In this document: positions 17,757 through 27,120 of the stretch, in pieces
How positions within the stretch are numbered: the stretch's first letter is position 1
How the letters are laid out: every line of letters starts with the position of its first letter
Assembly (NCBI RefSeq): GCF_001578705.1
Contig: NZ_KQ969038.1
Span: 36,036 to 100,035 of the forward strand
DNA from: Streptococcus oralis
GTDB taxonomy: Bacteria; Bacillota; Bacilli; Lactobacillales; Streptococcaceae
Direction: 5' to 3'
Length of the DNA stretch: 64,000 bases
Notes under the pieces: generated by a model
Database searches by the model: none
Seen by the model: the letters and a program-made list of their open reading frames with translations, nothing else
What the model was told of the DNA's origin: nothing
Position numbers and translations under genes: made by a program

Positions 17757-19388
17757 ATGTCCATTAATTGGCAGGAAATTTTATTTCACTTTTTAGGAGG
17801 TCTAGGACTGTTTTTATACAGCATTAAGACCATGGGAGACGGTTTGCAACAAGCTGCTGGAGATCGCCTTCGTTTTTACATTGACAAGTACACCAGCAAT
17901 CCCTTTTTAGGCGTTCTAGTCGGAATCGTCGTGACCGCCCTGATTCAGTCAAGTACAGGAGTTACAGTTATCACGGTTGGGCTGGTTAGCGCTAGTCTTC
18001 TAACTCTTAGACAGGCTATCGGAATTATCATGGGAGCTAATATTGGAACCACTGTTACTTCCTTTATCATCGGTTTCAAACTGGGTGAGTATGCTTTACC
18101 CTTGATTTTCCTTGGAACCATGTTCCTCTTCTTTACAAAAAATAGAACCGCAAACAATATCGGACGCATCCTATTTGGTGTTGGGGGAATCTTCTACGCC
18201 CTCAACCTCATCAGTGCCGGTATGAGTCCGCTTAAAGATTTACCACAATTCAAGGAATATATGGTGACCTTGGGACAAAATCCTATTTTAGGAGTAGTAG
18301 CTGGTGCGGTGATTACCGTCCTCATCCAGGCTTCCTCGGCTACAATCGGGATTTTGCAAGGCCTCTATGCAGGTGGGTTCCTTGACCTTAAAGGTTCACT
18401 ACCAGTTCTTTTCGGAGATAATATCGGGACAACCCTAACAGTTATCATTGCGGCAGCTGGAGCCAATGTCTCTGCGAAACGCGTTGCAGCAACCCACGTT
18501 ACCTTTAACGTTTTAGGGACTATTCTTTGCTTAATCTTATTAGGCCCCTTTACTGCTATGATCGAGTACTTCCAGGCACTCCTTCACCTCTCACCTGAGA
18601 TGACCATTGCCTTCTCTCACGGTGCCTTTAACGTAAGTAACACCATTGTACAATTTCCGTTCATCGGAGCCTTGGCCTACTTTGTAACCAAGCTCATCCC
18701 TGGTGAAGACGAGGTTGTCAAGTACGAGCCCCTTTATCTCGACGAACAACTTATCCAGCAATCTCCTTCTATCGCTCTCGGAAATGCCAAAAAAGAACTT
18801 TTACATTTGGGGAACTATGCAGCTAAAGCTTTTGACCTTTCTTATACCTATATCATCGGTTTAGATGAAAAGGTAGCTGAAAAAGGGCACAAGACAGAGG
18901 AAGCTATCAACACCATCGATGAAAAACTCACTCGTTACCTCATCAGACTCTCAAGCGAATCCTTGAGTCAAAAGGAAAGCGAAGTCTTGACTAACATCCT
19001 TGATTCATCTCGTGATTTGGAACGGATTGGGGACCACGCAGAAGGGTTGCTCAACCTAACAGACTACCTCCAACGCAAAAATGTTCTTTTCTCTGAAGCA
19101 GCTTTGGAGGAGTTAGCTGAGATTTATGAAGCAACAACTGCATTTATCAAAGATGCCCTTGATAGTGTGGAAAACAATGATATTGAAAAAGCTCAGAGTC
19201 TGATTGAACGCCATAAAGAAATCAACAATATGGAACGCGTTCTCAGAAAGACCCACATCAAACGCCTTAACAAGGGTGAGTGTTCTACACAAGCCGGGGT
19301 CAACTTTATCGACATCATTTCCCACTACACTCGTGTGTCTGACCATGCTATGAACCTAGCTGAAAAGGTCATCGCTGAACAGATTTAA
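17757..19388 (+). CDS. Na+/phosphate cotransporter with PhoU-like domain
   Basis: This 543-residue protein has two inverted Na/Pi-cotransporter repeats with the QSS signatures (ALIQSSTGVTV near residue 62 and VLIQASSATIG near 187) inside about 8-9 membrane segments (1-310). A cytoplasmic PhoU-like four-helix region (about 345-535) follows. It imports phosphate using the sodium gradient. GGAGG lies about 8 bases before the ATG. It is transcribed divergently from endoD; a TATAAT at 17587-17592 is the best -10 candidate upstream, with a poor -35. A terminator follows directly. Confidence 0.92.
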   Translation: MSINWQEILFHFLGGLGLFLYSIKTMGDGLQQAAGDRLRFYIDKYTSNPFLGVLVGIVVTALIQSSTGVTVITVGLVSASLLTLRQAIGIIMGANIGTTVTSFIIGFKLGEYALPLIFLGTMFLFFTKNRTANNIGRILFGVGGIFYALNLISAGMSPLKDLPQFKEYMVTLGQNPILGVVAGAVITVLIQASSATIGILQGLYAGGFLDLKGSLPVLFGDNIGTTLTVIIAAAGANVSAKRVAATHVTFNVLGTILCLILLGPFTAMIEYFQALLHLSPEMTIAFSHGAFNVSNTIVQFPFIGALAYFVTKLIPGEDEVVKYEPLYLDEQLIQQSPSIALGNAKKELLHLGNYAAKAFDLSYTYIIGLDEKVAEKGHKTEEAINTIDEKLTRYLIRLSSESLSQKESEVLTNILDSSRDLERIGDHAEGLLNLTDYLQRKNVLFSEAALEELAEIYEATTAFIKDALDSVENNDIEKAQSLIERHKEINNMERVLRKTHIKRLNKGECSTQAGVNFIDIISHYTRVSDHAMNLAEKVIAEQI

Positions 19389-19397
19389 TAGGTAAGA

Positions 19398-19424
19398 AGC
19401 CACCTTTACTTAGGTGGTTTTTTC
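19398..19424 (+). terminator. terminator after the Na/Pi transporter
   Basis: CCACCT and AGGTGG form a GC-rich stem with a 6-base loop, followed by six T. Confidence 0.88.
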
Positions 19425-19455
19425 GTCTCCTCATTAAGAATTTCTTTTGGAGCAT

Positions 19456-19489
19456 AAAAAAAATACTTTGATTCACAGTGGAATCAAAG
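19456..19489 (-). terminator. terminator overlapping the immunity gene stop
   Basis: CTTTGATTC (19467-19475) and GAATCAAAG (19481-19489) form a 9-bp stem with a 6-base loop. On the minus strand it runs into a T-tract. The stem contains the stop codon of the gene it terminates. Confidence 0.85.
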
Positions 19490-19780
19490 CATTTTAAAGA
19501 GTTCTCCAAACATGATAGCAGAAACTGCAGTGCCCCTGTACTTGGCCTCTTCTTTTTTGATAAAGCGCGCCAAGTTGATCAATTCAGGTGCTGGGTGTTT
19601 GGGATTAGTGAGCAATTCACGATTGACAAGTCCTGAGAGTCGGACTGCTAGTAATTGCTCATTTGTAGTAGGTAGTTTTTTAGCAGTCTCTAGGAGAGCA
19701 GCAACTAAATCTTCACTCAAGCCCTGACGAGCATGATTATAGAGTTCTCTTATAAGGCTTTCTAGGTTTGGTTCTACCAT
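19484..19780 (-). CDS. bacteriocin immunity protein (EntA_Immun-like)
   Basis: This 98-residue all-helical protein has the pattern of enterocin A-type immunity proteins: LIRELYNHARQGLSEDLVAALLETAKKL, then an LVNRELLTNPKHPAPELINLARFI segment. Such proteins protect the producer, or a non-producing bystander, from pediocin-like bacteriocins by binding the mannose PTS receptor. No bacteriocin gene is seen next to it, so it is an orphan immunity gene. It ends inside its own terminator. The nearest upstream gene, pepA, is unrelated in function. Confidence 0.75.
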   Translation of the reverse strand: MVEPNLESLIRELYNHARQGLSEDLVAALLETAKKLPTTNEQLLAVRLSGLVNRELLTNPKHPAPELINLARFIKKEEAKYRGTAVSAIMFGELFKML

Positions 19781-19802
19781 CTCCTGACCACCTCCCTTAT
19801 AT

Positions 19803-20867
19803 TTAATAATTTTTAATCAAATCAACCGTTGAACGATCCAATTTTTTCACCAGAGCTTGCAAGAAGGCTTGAGCTTCAATAAAGTCATCCATAGCATAAA
19901 GTGTTTGATGTGAATGGATATAACGAGCGCAGACCCCGATGGTTGTAGATGGGACACCGCCATTTTTCAGATGAGCTGCCCCAGCGTCTGTTCCGCCTTT
20001 TCCACAGTAATATTGGTACTTGATACCTGCTTCTTCAGCCGTTGTCAAAAGGAAATCCTTCATACCTGGGAGGAGCAAATGGCCTGGATCGTAGAAGCGA
20101 ATCAAGGTTCCATCCCCAATCTTGCCTTGGCCACCATAAACATCACCAGCAGGTGAGCAGTCAACTGCGAGGAAGACTTCTGGGTCAAACTTAGTTGTAG
20201 AAGTATGAGCGCCACGGAGACCAACTTCTTCTTGGACGTTGGAACCAAGATAGAGTTCATTTCCCAGTTTTTGGCCTGACAAAGCTTCTGCAAGCTCGCT
20301 TACCATGAGAACACCGTAGCGGTTGTCCCAAGCTTTAGAGATGATATTTTTTTCATTGGCTGTCAAGATAGCAGAGCTATCAGGGACAATGGTATCACCA
20401 GGACGGATGCCAAAACTTTCTGCTTCAGCCTTGTCCGCAAAACCACCATCAAAAACAATATCTGAAATAGCTGGCATGGTTGGTCCACCTGTTCCACGAG
20501 TCAAATGTGGAGGAACAGAACCTGAAATCACAGGGATTTCACGACCGCCACGAGTAAAGAGTTTAAAGCGTTGGCTGCTAACGACCATAGGGTTCCAGCC
20601 ACCGATTTCAACCACACGGAAGGTTCCGTCTGGCTTAATCTCGCTGACCATAAAACCAACTTCATCCATGTGAGAAGCAACTAAGACGCGTGGTGCATCC
20701 GCAACTTCTGAATGTTTAATACCGAAAACACCACCCAAGCCATCTGTCACCACTTCATCCACGTGCGGTGTCAACTTATCACGAAGATAGGCACGGACAG
20801 GTGCTTCATGACCTGAGATCGCAGCAAGTTCTGTTACTTCTTTGATTTTTGAAAATAATGTTGTCAT
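19803..20867 (-). CDS. pepA: glutamyl aminopeptidase PepA (M42 family)
   Basis: This 354-residue cytoplasmic metallopeptidase removes N-terminal Glu/Asp from peptides. M42 features are ASHMDEVGFMV (metal His/Asp, about 67-77), WDNRYGV (bridging Asp, about 180), VQEEVGLRGAHTS (catalytic Glu pair, about 211) and VDCSPAGD (about 235), with the C-terminal His in CARYIHSHQTLYAM. Members form tetrahedral dodecamers. GAAGGAA precedes the ATG. It stands alone on the minus strand, divergent from the piu operon. Confidence 0.96.
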   Translation of the reverse strand: MTTLFSKIKEVTELAAISGHEAPVRAYLRDKLTPHVDEVVTDGLGGVFGIKHSEVADAPRVLVASHMDEVGFMVSEIKPDGTFRVVEIGGWNPMVVSSQRFKLFTRGGREIPVISGSVPPHLTRGTGGPTMPAISDIVFDGGFADKAEAESFGIRPGDTIVPDSSAILTANEKNIISKAWDNRYGVLMVSELAEALSGQKLGNELYLGSNVQEEVGLRGAHTSTTKFDPEVFLAVDCSPAGDVYGGQGKIGDGTLIRFYDPGHLLLPGMKDFLLTTAEEAGIKYQYYCGKGGTDAGAAHLKNGGVPSTTIGVCARYIHSHQTLYAMDDFIEAQAFLQALVKKLDRSTVDLIKNY

Positions 20868-21011
20868 TTCAGTTCCTTCTTTCTTTCATCCATTTTACCA
20901 CTTTTTATAGGAGAAGGATAGAGGGAAAGTAGATTGTTTTTTACTCTGTTTTCCGATAAAAGAAAGGGGCAGATGTTATTTCAGGAATTTTTCTATCACT
21001 TTACATTAAAT

Positions 21012-21054
21012 TGTCAGAACATTTATTGACAGATTAAAAAAATCGTGTTACATT
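21012..21054 (+). promoter_or_regulatory. piu operon promoter with inverted repeat
   Basis: The -35 TTGACA (21026-21031) and -10 TACATT (21049-21054) are 17 bases apart. An inverted repeat TGTCA-N10-TGACA (21012-21031) overlaps the -35 and may bind an iron-responsive regulator; which one is unknown. Confidence 0.7.
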
Positions 21055-21100
21055 ATCTCCAAGGGTATTTTTATACCAAATCTACATGAAAGGACGGGGT

Positions 21101-22060
21101 ATGAAACTCTCTCATATTTTAACAGGCTTACTTCTACTCCTAGTCTTTCTCTCCATCACCATTGGAACCAGTGATTTTTCTTGGGAAAAATTCTTTGCTT
21201 TTGACCAACAGACCTGGCTTCTCTTTCAAGAGTCGCGTCTTCCAAGAACCATCAGTATTCTCCTTGCAGCCTCTAGTATGAGCATGGCAGGACTCCTCAT
21301 GCAGACCATTACTCAAAATCAGTTTGCTGCTCCGAGTACAGTCGGAACGACAGAAGCCGCCAAACTGGGAATGGTGTTGAGCCTCTTTGTCTTTCCGTCT
21401 GCTAGTCTGACCCAAAAGATGCTCTTTGCTTTTGGCTCATCCATCTTATTTACCCTCTTCTTCCTAGCCTTTATGACTATTTTTTCTGTAAAGGAAAGGT
21501 GGATGTTGCCCTTAATTGGGATCATCTATAGTGGGATTATCGGTTCTATCACAGAAGTTATCGCCTATCGTTTCAATCTGGTTCAGAGTATGACGGCCTG
21601 GACCCAGGGCTCCTTCTCCATGATTCAGACCCATCAGTATGAGTGGCTCTTCTTAGGCCTCATTATCCTGATAGCCGTTTGGAAATTATCCCAAACCTTT
21701 ACCATCATGAATCTGGGTAAGGAAACCAGTGAGAGTTTGGGGATTTCTTACTCCCTACTTGAAAAGCTGGCCCTCTTTCTAGTGGCGCTAACGACAAGTG
21801 TCACCATGATTACCGTGGGTGCCTTGCCATTTCTCGGGGTCATCGTTCCCAATCTCGTCCGCAAGCGCTATGGAGATAATCTGGGCCAAACCAAACTCAT
21901 CGTCGCTCTGGTCGGCGCCAATCTGGTTCTGGCCTGCGACATCCTCTCTCGAATCTTGATTCGGCCCTATGAGCTGTCTGTCAGTCTCCTTCTAGGAATC
22001 ATCGGTAGCCTCGCCTTTATCCTACTTCTATGGAGAGGGGGACGAAAAGATGCAGTTTAA
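21101..22060 (+). CDS. piuB: iron ABC transporter permease (FecCD type), first
   Basis: This 319-residue membrane protein has about nine hydrophobic segments and FecCD/BtuC motifs: ESRLPRTISILLAASSMSMAGLLMQ near the start and LPFLGVIVPNLVRKRYG, which contacts the ATPase. I chose the ATG at 21101 because AAAGGACGGGG lies just before it; the upstream ATG at 21086 has no such site. It is the first gene of the operon permease-permease-ATPase-lipoprotein. This is the order and sequence type of the pneumococcal Piu system for haem and siderophore-type iron uptake. Confidence 0.93.
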   Translation: MKLSHILTGLLLLLVFLSITIGTSDFSWEKFFAFDQQTWLLFQESRLPRTISILLAASSMSMAGLLMQTITQNQFAAPSTVGTTEAAKLGMVLSLFVFPSASLTQKMLFAFGSSILFTLFFLAFMTIFSVKERWMLPLIGIIYSGIIGSITEVIAYRFNLVQSMTAWTQGSFSMIQTHQYEWLFLGLIILIAVWKLSQTFTIMNLGKETSESLGISYSLLEKLALFLVALTTSVTMITVGALPFLGVIVPNLVRKRYGDNLGQTKLIVALVGANLVLACDILSRILIRPYELSVSLLLGIIGSLAFILLLWRGGRKDAV

Positions 22061-23006
22061 AAGCAAACATACCAAACTCTTCTGCCTTCTCATTATTCTG
22101 GCCATCGGGGCTTGTCTCCTCTACTTTTGGCCCTTCACCCATCTGTCTGCCTTTGCCTGGAAGTTGCGTTCCCAAAAGATGGTTGTTTATCTCTTGGTAG
22201 CCATCGCGACAGGGATTTCGACCATCAGTTTTCAAACCCTGACGGAAAATCGTTTCCTGACACCTAGTATTTTGGGAATCGAATCCTTCTATGTTCTGCT
22301 TCAGACCCTACTACTGATATTTGAAAGCAAATTTCTACAGCTTGGAAAGTCTCCAATCTTAGAATTCCTAGTCTTGCTTCTGCTTCAATCCCTCTTCTTT
22401 CTCGCCTTACAAGGTTACTTGAAGACGCTGATGAAGCAAGATCTGGTCTTCATTCTGCTGATCTGTCTAGCCCTCGGAAGTCTCTTTCGAAATATCAGTA
22501 CCTTCCTACAAGTTCTGATGGATCCAAATGAATACGATAAACTGCAGAACAGTCTCTTTGCCTCCTTTCAGCATCTCAACACTTCCATCCTAGCTATCGG
22601 TTCTCTGATCATCCTTGCCTTGACAATCTTTTTCTTTCGAAAAGCAGTCGTTCTGGATGTATTGCACCTGCAAAGAGAAACGTCTCAGATACTGGGACTC
22701 GATGTTGAAAAAGAACAGAGGGAACTCCTCTGGGGCATCGTGCTTTTGACCTCAACAGCCACTGCCTTGGTAGGGCCTATGGCCTTCTTCGGCTTTATGC
22801 TGGCCAATCTTACCTACCTGATTGTCAAAGATTATCGGCACAAGTTGCTCTTTATCGTAGCCATTCTGATTGGATTTATTAGCTTGACCTTGGGGCAAGC
22901 CCTTATTGAACGAGTCTTTGCACTGGAAATTCGCATCAGCATGATCATCGAGAGTGTGGGTGGCTTCTTATTCTTTATCTTACTTTATAGGAGGGCACGT
23001 CGGTGA
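22050..23006 (+). CDS. piuC: iron ABC transporter permease (FecCD type), second
   Basis: This 318-residue FecCD-type permease has about nine membrane segments. Its first 11 bases overlap the previous gene and its last 4 overlap the ATPase gene, so the operon is tightly coupled. Motifs include FQTLTENRFLTPSILGIES, ILGLDVEKEQRELLWG and LVGPMAFFGFMLANLTY, the coupling-helix region. It pairs with the first permease to form the translocation pore for Piu. Confidence 0.93.
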   Translation: MQFKSKHTKLFCLLIILAIGACLLYFWPFTHLSAFAWKLRSQKMVVYLLVAIATGISTISFQTLTENRFLTPSILGIESFYVLLQTLLLIFESKFLQLGKSPILEFLVLLLLQSLFFLALQGYLKTLMKQDLVFILLICLALGSLFRNISTFLQVLMDPNEYDKLQNSLFASFQHLNTSILAIGSLIILALTIFFFRKAVVLDVLHLQRETSQILGLDVEKEQRELLWGIVLLTSTATALVGPMAFFGFMLANLTYLIVKDYRHKLLFIVAILIGFISLTLGQALIERVFALEIRISMIIESVGGFLFFILLYRRARR

Positions 23007-23755
23007 AACTAGAAAACATTGACAAATCCATTCAAAAACAGGATATTTTGCAAGACATTACCCTTGAAGTCAGTCCTCATAAACTTACAGCCTTCATTGG
23101 TCCAAATGGTGCTGGAAAATCAACTCTCCTCTCCATTATGAGCAGACTGACCAAGAAGGATCAAGGAATCCTCAGTATCAAAGGTCGTGAAATTGAAAGT
23201 TGGAATTCGCAAGAACTAGCCAAAGAACTGACTATCCTAAAGCAGAAGATCAATTACCAAGCCAAATTGACTGTAGAAGAACTGGTCAGCTTTGGACGTT
23301 TTCCCTACAGTCGAGGTAGACTCAGAACAGAAGACTGGGAAAAAATCCGAGAAACTCTGGACTATCTGGAACTGACCAACTTAAAAGACCGCTACATCGA
23401 TAGTCTGTCTGGTGGACAGCTCCAACGTGTTTTTATCGCTATGGTACTAGCCCAGGATACAGACTTTATCTTGCTGGACGAACCGCTCAACAATCTCGAT
23501 ATCAAGCAAAGTGTCAGCATGATGCAGATTCTTCGGCGACTGGTGGAGGAACTAGGGAAGACCATTATCATCGTTCTCCACGATATCAACATGGCCAGCC
23601 AGTATGCGGATGAAATTGTTGCCTTCAAGGACGGTCAAGTCTTTTGCAAGGGAACGACTGCTCAAATCATGCAGGCTGACCTGCTCAGTCAACTTTATGA
23701 GATTCCCATCACGCTGGCTGATATCAATGGCAAAAAAATCTGTATCTATAGCTAG
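23003..23755 (+). CDS. piuD: iron ABC transporter ATPase
   Basis: This 250-residue ATP-binding subunit starts with GTG (GGAGG upstream). Walker A is GPNGAGKST (about 33-41), the signature is LSGGQLQR (about 135), Walker B is DFILLDEP and the switch His is in IVLHDINMA. It matches FhuC/FecE-like ATPases and powers the two piu permeases. A 100-base spacer containing a weak hairpin (around 23773-23800) separates it from the binding-protein gene. Confidence 0.95.
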   Translation: MKLENIDKSIQKQDILQDITLEVSPHKLTAFIGPNGAGKSTLLSIMSRLTKKDQGILSIKGREIESWNSQELAKELTILKQKINYQAKLTVEELVSFGRFPYSRGRLRTEDWEKIRETLDYLELTNLKDRYIDSLSGGQLQRVFIAMVLAQDTDFILLDEPLNNLDIKQSVSMMQILRRLVEELGKTIIIVLHDINMASQYADEIVAFKDGQVFCKGTTAQIMQADLLSQLYEIPITLADINGKKICIYS

Positions 23756-23855
23756 TAACTCAGAAACTCGAGTTAGAGAACCCTCTGTCTCTTAGCTAAC
23801 AAGCCTATCTAAGAGCCCCCCCTACATCGTTATCACATTTTAAAAAGGAGAAATC

Positions 23856-24821
23856 ATGAAAACATCCCTTAAACTTTATCTCACTGCCCTAGCGGCTAGC
23901 TTCTTGCTCTTACTTGGTGCATGTAGTACAACTAAAACTACGAAGCAAACAGAGACAAGCAGTTCTGCTCAAACAGAAGTAACTATCAAAAGTTCACTAG
24001 ACGACGTCAAACTTTCAAAAGTTCCTGAAAAGATTGTTACCTTTGACCTTGGTGCTGCGGATACTATTCGTGCTCTTGGATTTGAAAAAAATATCGTCGG
24101 AATGCCTACAAAAACTGTTCCTACTTACCTAAAAGATCTTGCAGGAAATGTCAACAATGTGGGTTCTATGGTTGAGCCAGACCTAGAAGCCATCGCTGCT
24201 CTTGAACCGGATTTGATTATTGCTTCTCCACGTACACAAAAATTCGTAGACAAATTCAAAGAAATCGCTCCAACAGTCCTCTTCCAAGCAAGCAAGGACG
24301 ACTACTGGACTTCAACTAAAACCAACATCCAATCACTAGCTGCTGCCTTCGGTGAGACAGGTACACAGAAAGCCAAGGAAGAATTGGCCAACCTAGACAA
24401 GAGCATCCAAGAAGTTGCTACTAAAAATGAAAGTTCTGACAAAAAAGCCCTTGCTATCCTCCTCAATGAAGGAAAAATGGCTGCCTTTGGTGCCCAATCT
24501 CGTTTCTCTTTCTTGTACCAAACCTTGAAATTCAAACCAACTGATACTCAATTTGAAGACTCTCGCCACGGACAGGAAGTCAGCTTTGAAAGTGTGAAAG
24601 AAATCAACCCTGACATCCTCTTTGTCATCAACCGTACCCTTGCCATCGGTGGGGACAACTCTAGCAACGATGGCGTCCTAGAAAATGCCCTTATCGCTGA
24701 AACTCCTGCCGCTAAAAATGGTAAAATCATCCAACTAACACCAGACCTCTGGTACCTAAGCGGAGGCGGACTTGAATCAACTAAACTCATGATCGAAGAC
24801 GCTCAAAAAGCTTTGAAATAA
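23856..24821 (+). CDS. piuA: iron-compound binding lipoprotein PiuA
   Basis: This 321-residue substrate-binding lipoprotein has a lipobox (LLLLGAC, Cys near 23), a Ser/Thr-rich linker and the class III (FhuD/FecB-like) fold: VPEKIVTFDLGAADTIRALG, EPDLEAIAALEPDLIIAS, and a C-terminal LTPDLWYLSGGGLES. It closely resembles pneumococcal PiuA as I remember it. AAGGAG precedes the ATG. It ends the piu operon at a strong terminator. Confidence 0.95.
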   Translation: MKTSLKLYLTALAASFLLLLGACSTTKTTKQTETSSSAQTEVTIKSSLDDVKLSKVPEKIVTFDLGAADTIRALGFEKNIVGMPTKTVPTYLKDLAGNVNNVGSMVEPDLEAIAALEPDLIIASPRTQKFVDKFKEIAPTVLFQASKDDYWTSTKTNIQSLAAAFGETGTQKAKEELANLDKSIQEVATKNESSDKKALAILLNEGKMAAFGAQSRFSFLYQTLKFKPTDTQFEDSRHGQEVSFESVKEINPDILFVINRTLAIGGDNSSNDGVLENALIAETPAAKNGKIIQLTPDLWYLSGGGLESTKLMIEDAQKALK

Positions 24822-24828
24822 GCAAGAA

Positions 24829-24860
24829 AACCCAACATCAAATGATGTTGGGTTATTTTT
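24829..24860. terminator. bidirectional terminator between piuA and yidD
   Basis: AACCCAACATCA and TGATGTTGGGTT form a perfect 12-bp stem with a 2-base loop, followed by ATTTTTC on the plus strand. It lies between convergent genes and contains the yidD stop codon. Confidence 0.9.
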
Positions 24861-25095
24861 CTTCTTGATTTCGTTTGAGAGAAAAGTGGTCTGGGACAAG
24901 GTCCTTGCCTGTTTTCGACCAAGGGTGGCAACGCAAAACCCGAGCCAAGCCCATCAAAACACCCTTGAAGCCATGCTTTTCAATGGCTTGAATCATGTAG
25001 TTGGAACAAGTCGGCTCAAAGCGACAAGAAGGTGGAAAGGCTGGTGAGATAAAACGTTGGTAAAAGCGTACAGGCGCTATTAAGATTCGTTTCAT
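24853..25095 (-). CDS. yidD: YidD, membrane protein insertion efficiency factor
   Basis: This 80-residue basic protein has the YidD pattern with conserved cysteines: [36 protein letters not shown] and LRCHPW. It is thought to sit at the inner membrane face beside YidC and help insert membrane proteins. It follows rluB with a 1-base overlap (TAATG), and its stop lies inside the terminator hairpin shared with piuA. Confidence 0.93.
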   Translation of the reverse strand: MKRILIAPVRFYQRFISPAFPPSCRFEPTCSNYMIQAIEKHGFKGVLMGLARVLRCHPWSKTGKDLVPDHFSLKRNQEEK

Positions 25096-25817
25096 TATTT
25101 CTTGGTTACAGCCATAGTGTGTAGTTGGCTGATTTCTTTTTTATTAAGGCGACGGGATTCTCCTGGACGAAGACCTGTCAAGTCTAAGTGTCCAAAACGT
25201 GTCCGAGACAACTTATCCACTTGAAGACCGACGGCTTCAAACATCTTTTTAACCTGATGATTACGCCCTTCATGGATGGTCAACTGTACCACTGAGCGGT
25301 TTTTGACTGGATCCACTTTGAGAATCTCATAGACAGCTGGCTTGGTTTTCTTGCCATCAATCTCAAGACCACGGGTCAAGGGGCGGAGATTTTCTTTGTT
25401 GGCCACACCTTTAACACGCGCGACATAGACCTTGTCAATCTCATTACGGGGGTGAATCATCTCATCTGTAAAATCACCATCATTGGTCAAAATCAAGACA
25501 CCGGATGTATCCCAGTCCAAACGCCCCACAGGGTAAATACGCTCTTTCACATTGGGCAAGAGATCGACAACTGTCTTGCGGCCCTTGTCATCTGTCACAC
25601 TGGAAATCACACCGCGTGGTTTGTTGAGCAGGTAGTAGACCTTTTCTTCGTTATAGATAGGTTGACCTTCAACTTCGACCTTATCGCCAGACTTGATGGT
25701 GGTTGCGAGTTCACGTACTACCTGTCCGTTGACGGTTACCAAGCCTTGCTTGATCAACTCTTCTGCTTTTCTCCTACTGGCCACACCTGCGTGGGCAATA
25801 TATTTATTGATTCTCAT
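25095..25817 (-). CDS. rluB: 23S rRNA pseudouridine synthase RluB
   Basis: This 240-residue enzyme has an N-terminal S4 RNA-binding domain ([22 protein letters not shown]) and the RsuA/RluB-family catalytic domain, with the catalytic Asp in [18 protein letters not shown] (about 105). It modifies uridine in 23S rRNA helix 89 in the known family. It overlaps scpB by 14 bases at the start, in the conserved scpA-scpB-rluB order of Firmicutes. Confidence 0.94.
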   Translation of the reverse strand: MRINKYIAHAGVASRRKAEELIKQGLVTVNGQVVRELATTIKSGDKVEVEGQPIYNEEKVYYLLNKPRGVISSVTDDKGRKTVVDLLPNVKERIYPVGRLDWDTSGVLILTNDGDFTDEMIHPRNEIDKVYVARVKGVANKENLRPLTRGLEIDGKKTKPAVYEILKVDPVKNRSVVQLTIHEGRNHQVKKMFEAVGLQVDKLSRTRFGHLDLTGLRPGESRRLNKKEISQLHTMAVTKK

Positions 25818-26373
25818 CTTCTTCTATCCTTTCACCAAATAATTGGCTTTCTTGGGCTTGAATCTCAAGCTCATCAATCACTGGCAGTTCTTCCAAATGG
25901 TTAATCCCCATGTAATCTAGGAAATAATCCGTAGTCACATAGAGATTAGGGCGGCCCAAAACTTCTTTTTTTCCATCTTCTCTTATTAATTCAAAAGCTT
26001 GTAGCTTAGCTAGAGCTCCACTAGAATTGACCCCACGAATAGCATCAATCTCAATTCGGGTAATCGGTTGCTTGTAGGCAATGATGGACAAGGTCTCAAG
26101 GGCAGCCCGAGACAAACTCTGGTTGATAGGCGCCTTGGAGTATTCCTTCAAAATCTCTGCAAATTGAGGCTTGGTGACCAATCTGTAAGCTCCACCTGTC
26201 TCAATCAAAGCCAAACTGGAATCTGGGTCATTTTCATACTTATGGGCTAATTTTTCTAAACTCTGTTGGATGCCTGTCGGGGGAAGTGAGAGGAGTTCAG
26301 CCAACTGACGAACCCGAATCCCATCTTCACCTGCCACAAACAAGAGCGCTTCTATTTCTGCTAAAGTACTCAT
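25804..26373 (-). CDS. scpB: segregation and condensation protein ScpB
   Basis: This 189-residue protein has two winged-helix domains ([53 protein letters not shown]). With ScpA and SMC it forms the condensin that compacts and segregates the chromosome. The gene sits 18 bases after scpA and overlaps rluB, as in pneumococcus. The acidic C-terminal tail ([10 protein letters not shown]) is typical. Confidence 0.95.
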   Translation of the reverse strand: MSTLAEIEALLFVAGEDGIRVRQLAELLSLPPTGIQQSLEKLAHKYENDPDSSLALIETGGAYRLVTKPQFAEILKEYSKAPINQSLSRAALETLSIIAYKQPITRIEIDAIRGVNSSGALAKLQAFELIREDGKKEVLGRPNLYVTTDYFLDYMGINHLEELPVIDELEIQAQESQLFGERIEEDENQ

Positions 26374-26391
26374 CTTTCCTCTCTATCAAGT

Positions 26392-27120
26392 CTAGCTTTG
26401 TGCCTCTTGACTTTCTTCCTTCTTTTCCATAAGATAGATATCTCCGAAACTCTCCTCTTGCACGAGGATCAGTTCCTGAGTTTTGATTAACTCTAGGGTT
26501 GCCAAAAAGAGGGTAATGACCTCTTGTACATTCTGGGCTTCCTTGAACAAATCCTGCAAGCGCAACTGGTCTCGTCCAGACAAGGACTCTTTTACGATGA
26601 CCATCATGTCCTCAATCTTATACTCATCTCGCAGGATAGTCGTGTGATTTTGTGCGAACTCCTCTTTTTTCTTGGCTAGGATATTTGAAAAAGCCAAAAA
26701 GAGGTCAATGGTCGTCTTGTCATGCACAAGCTCCGCATCTTCGTAAATCAACTCTGTCGGCGCTTTGGAATAGTACTGGGCCCGATCTTGGTGCTTAGCC
26801 TCCAAGTGCTCACCCAAGAGCTTGAACTTGCGGTATTCTTCGATTTGAGAGAGAAGGTCCTGCTCCAGATCATCCTCCAAGTCTGTCACTTCTGCTACCT
26901 TTGGCAAGAGCTTGCGACTCTTGATCAGCATGAGCTGACTAGCCATGACCATATACTCGCCCGTCACTTCCAGACGCATGGCCTGCAGGGTTGAGACATA
27001 GGCTAGATACTGTTCGATAACTTCTGTAATGGGCACATCGTAGATATCCATCTGGTACTTTGAGACTAGGTGCAAGAGCAGGTCCAGGGGCCCTTCAAAA
27101 TCTTTTAATTTAATATCCAT
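26392..27120 (-). CDS. scpA: segregation and condensation protein ScpA
   Basis: This 242-residue kleisin bridges the SMC heads. Its N-terminal signature is [19 protein letters not shown] and its C-terminal winged helix carries [16 protein letters not shown]. Its start overlaps the stop of the XerD-like gene by one base. It is part of the same minus-strand chain as murI through yidD. Confidence 0.95.
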   Translation of the reverse strand: MDIKLKDFEGPLDLLLHLVSKYQMDIYDVPITEVIEQYLAYVSTLQAMRLEVTGEYMVMASQLMLIKSRKLLPKVAEVTDLEDDLEQDLLSQIEEYRKFKLLGEHLEAKHQDRAQYYSKAPTELIYEDAELVHDKTTIDLFLAFSNILAKKKEEFAQNHTTILRDEYKIEDMMVIVKESLSGRDQLRLQDLFKEAQNVQEVITLFLATLELIKTQELILVQEESFGDIYLMEKKEESQEAQS

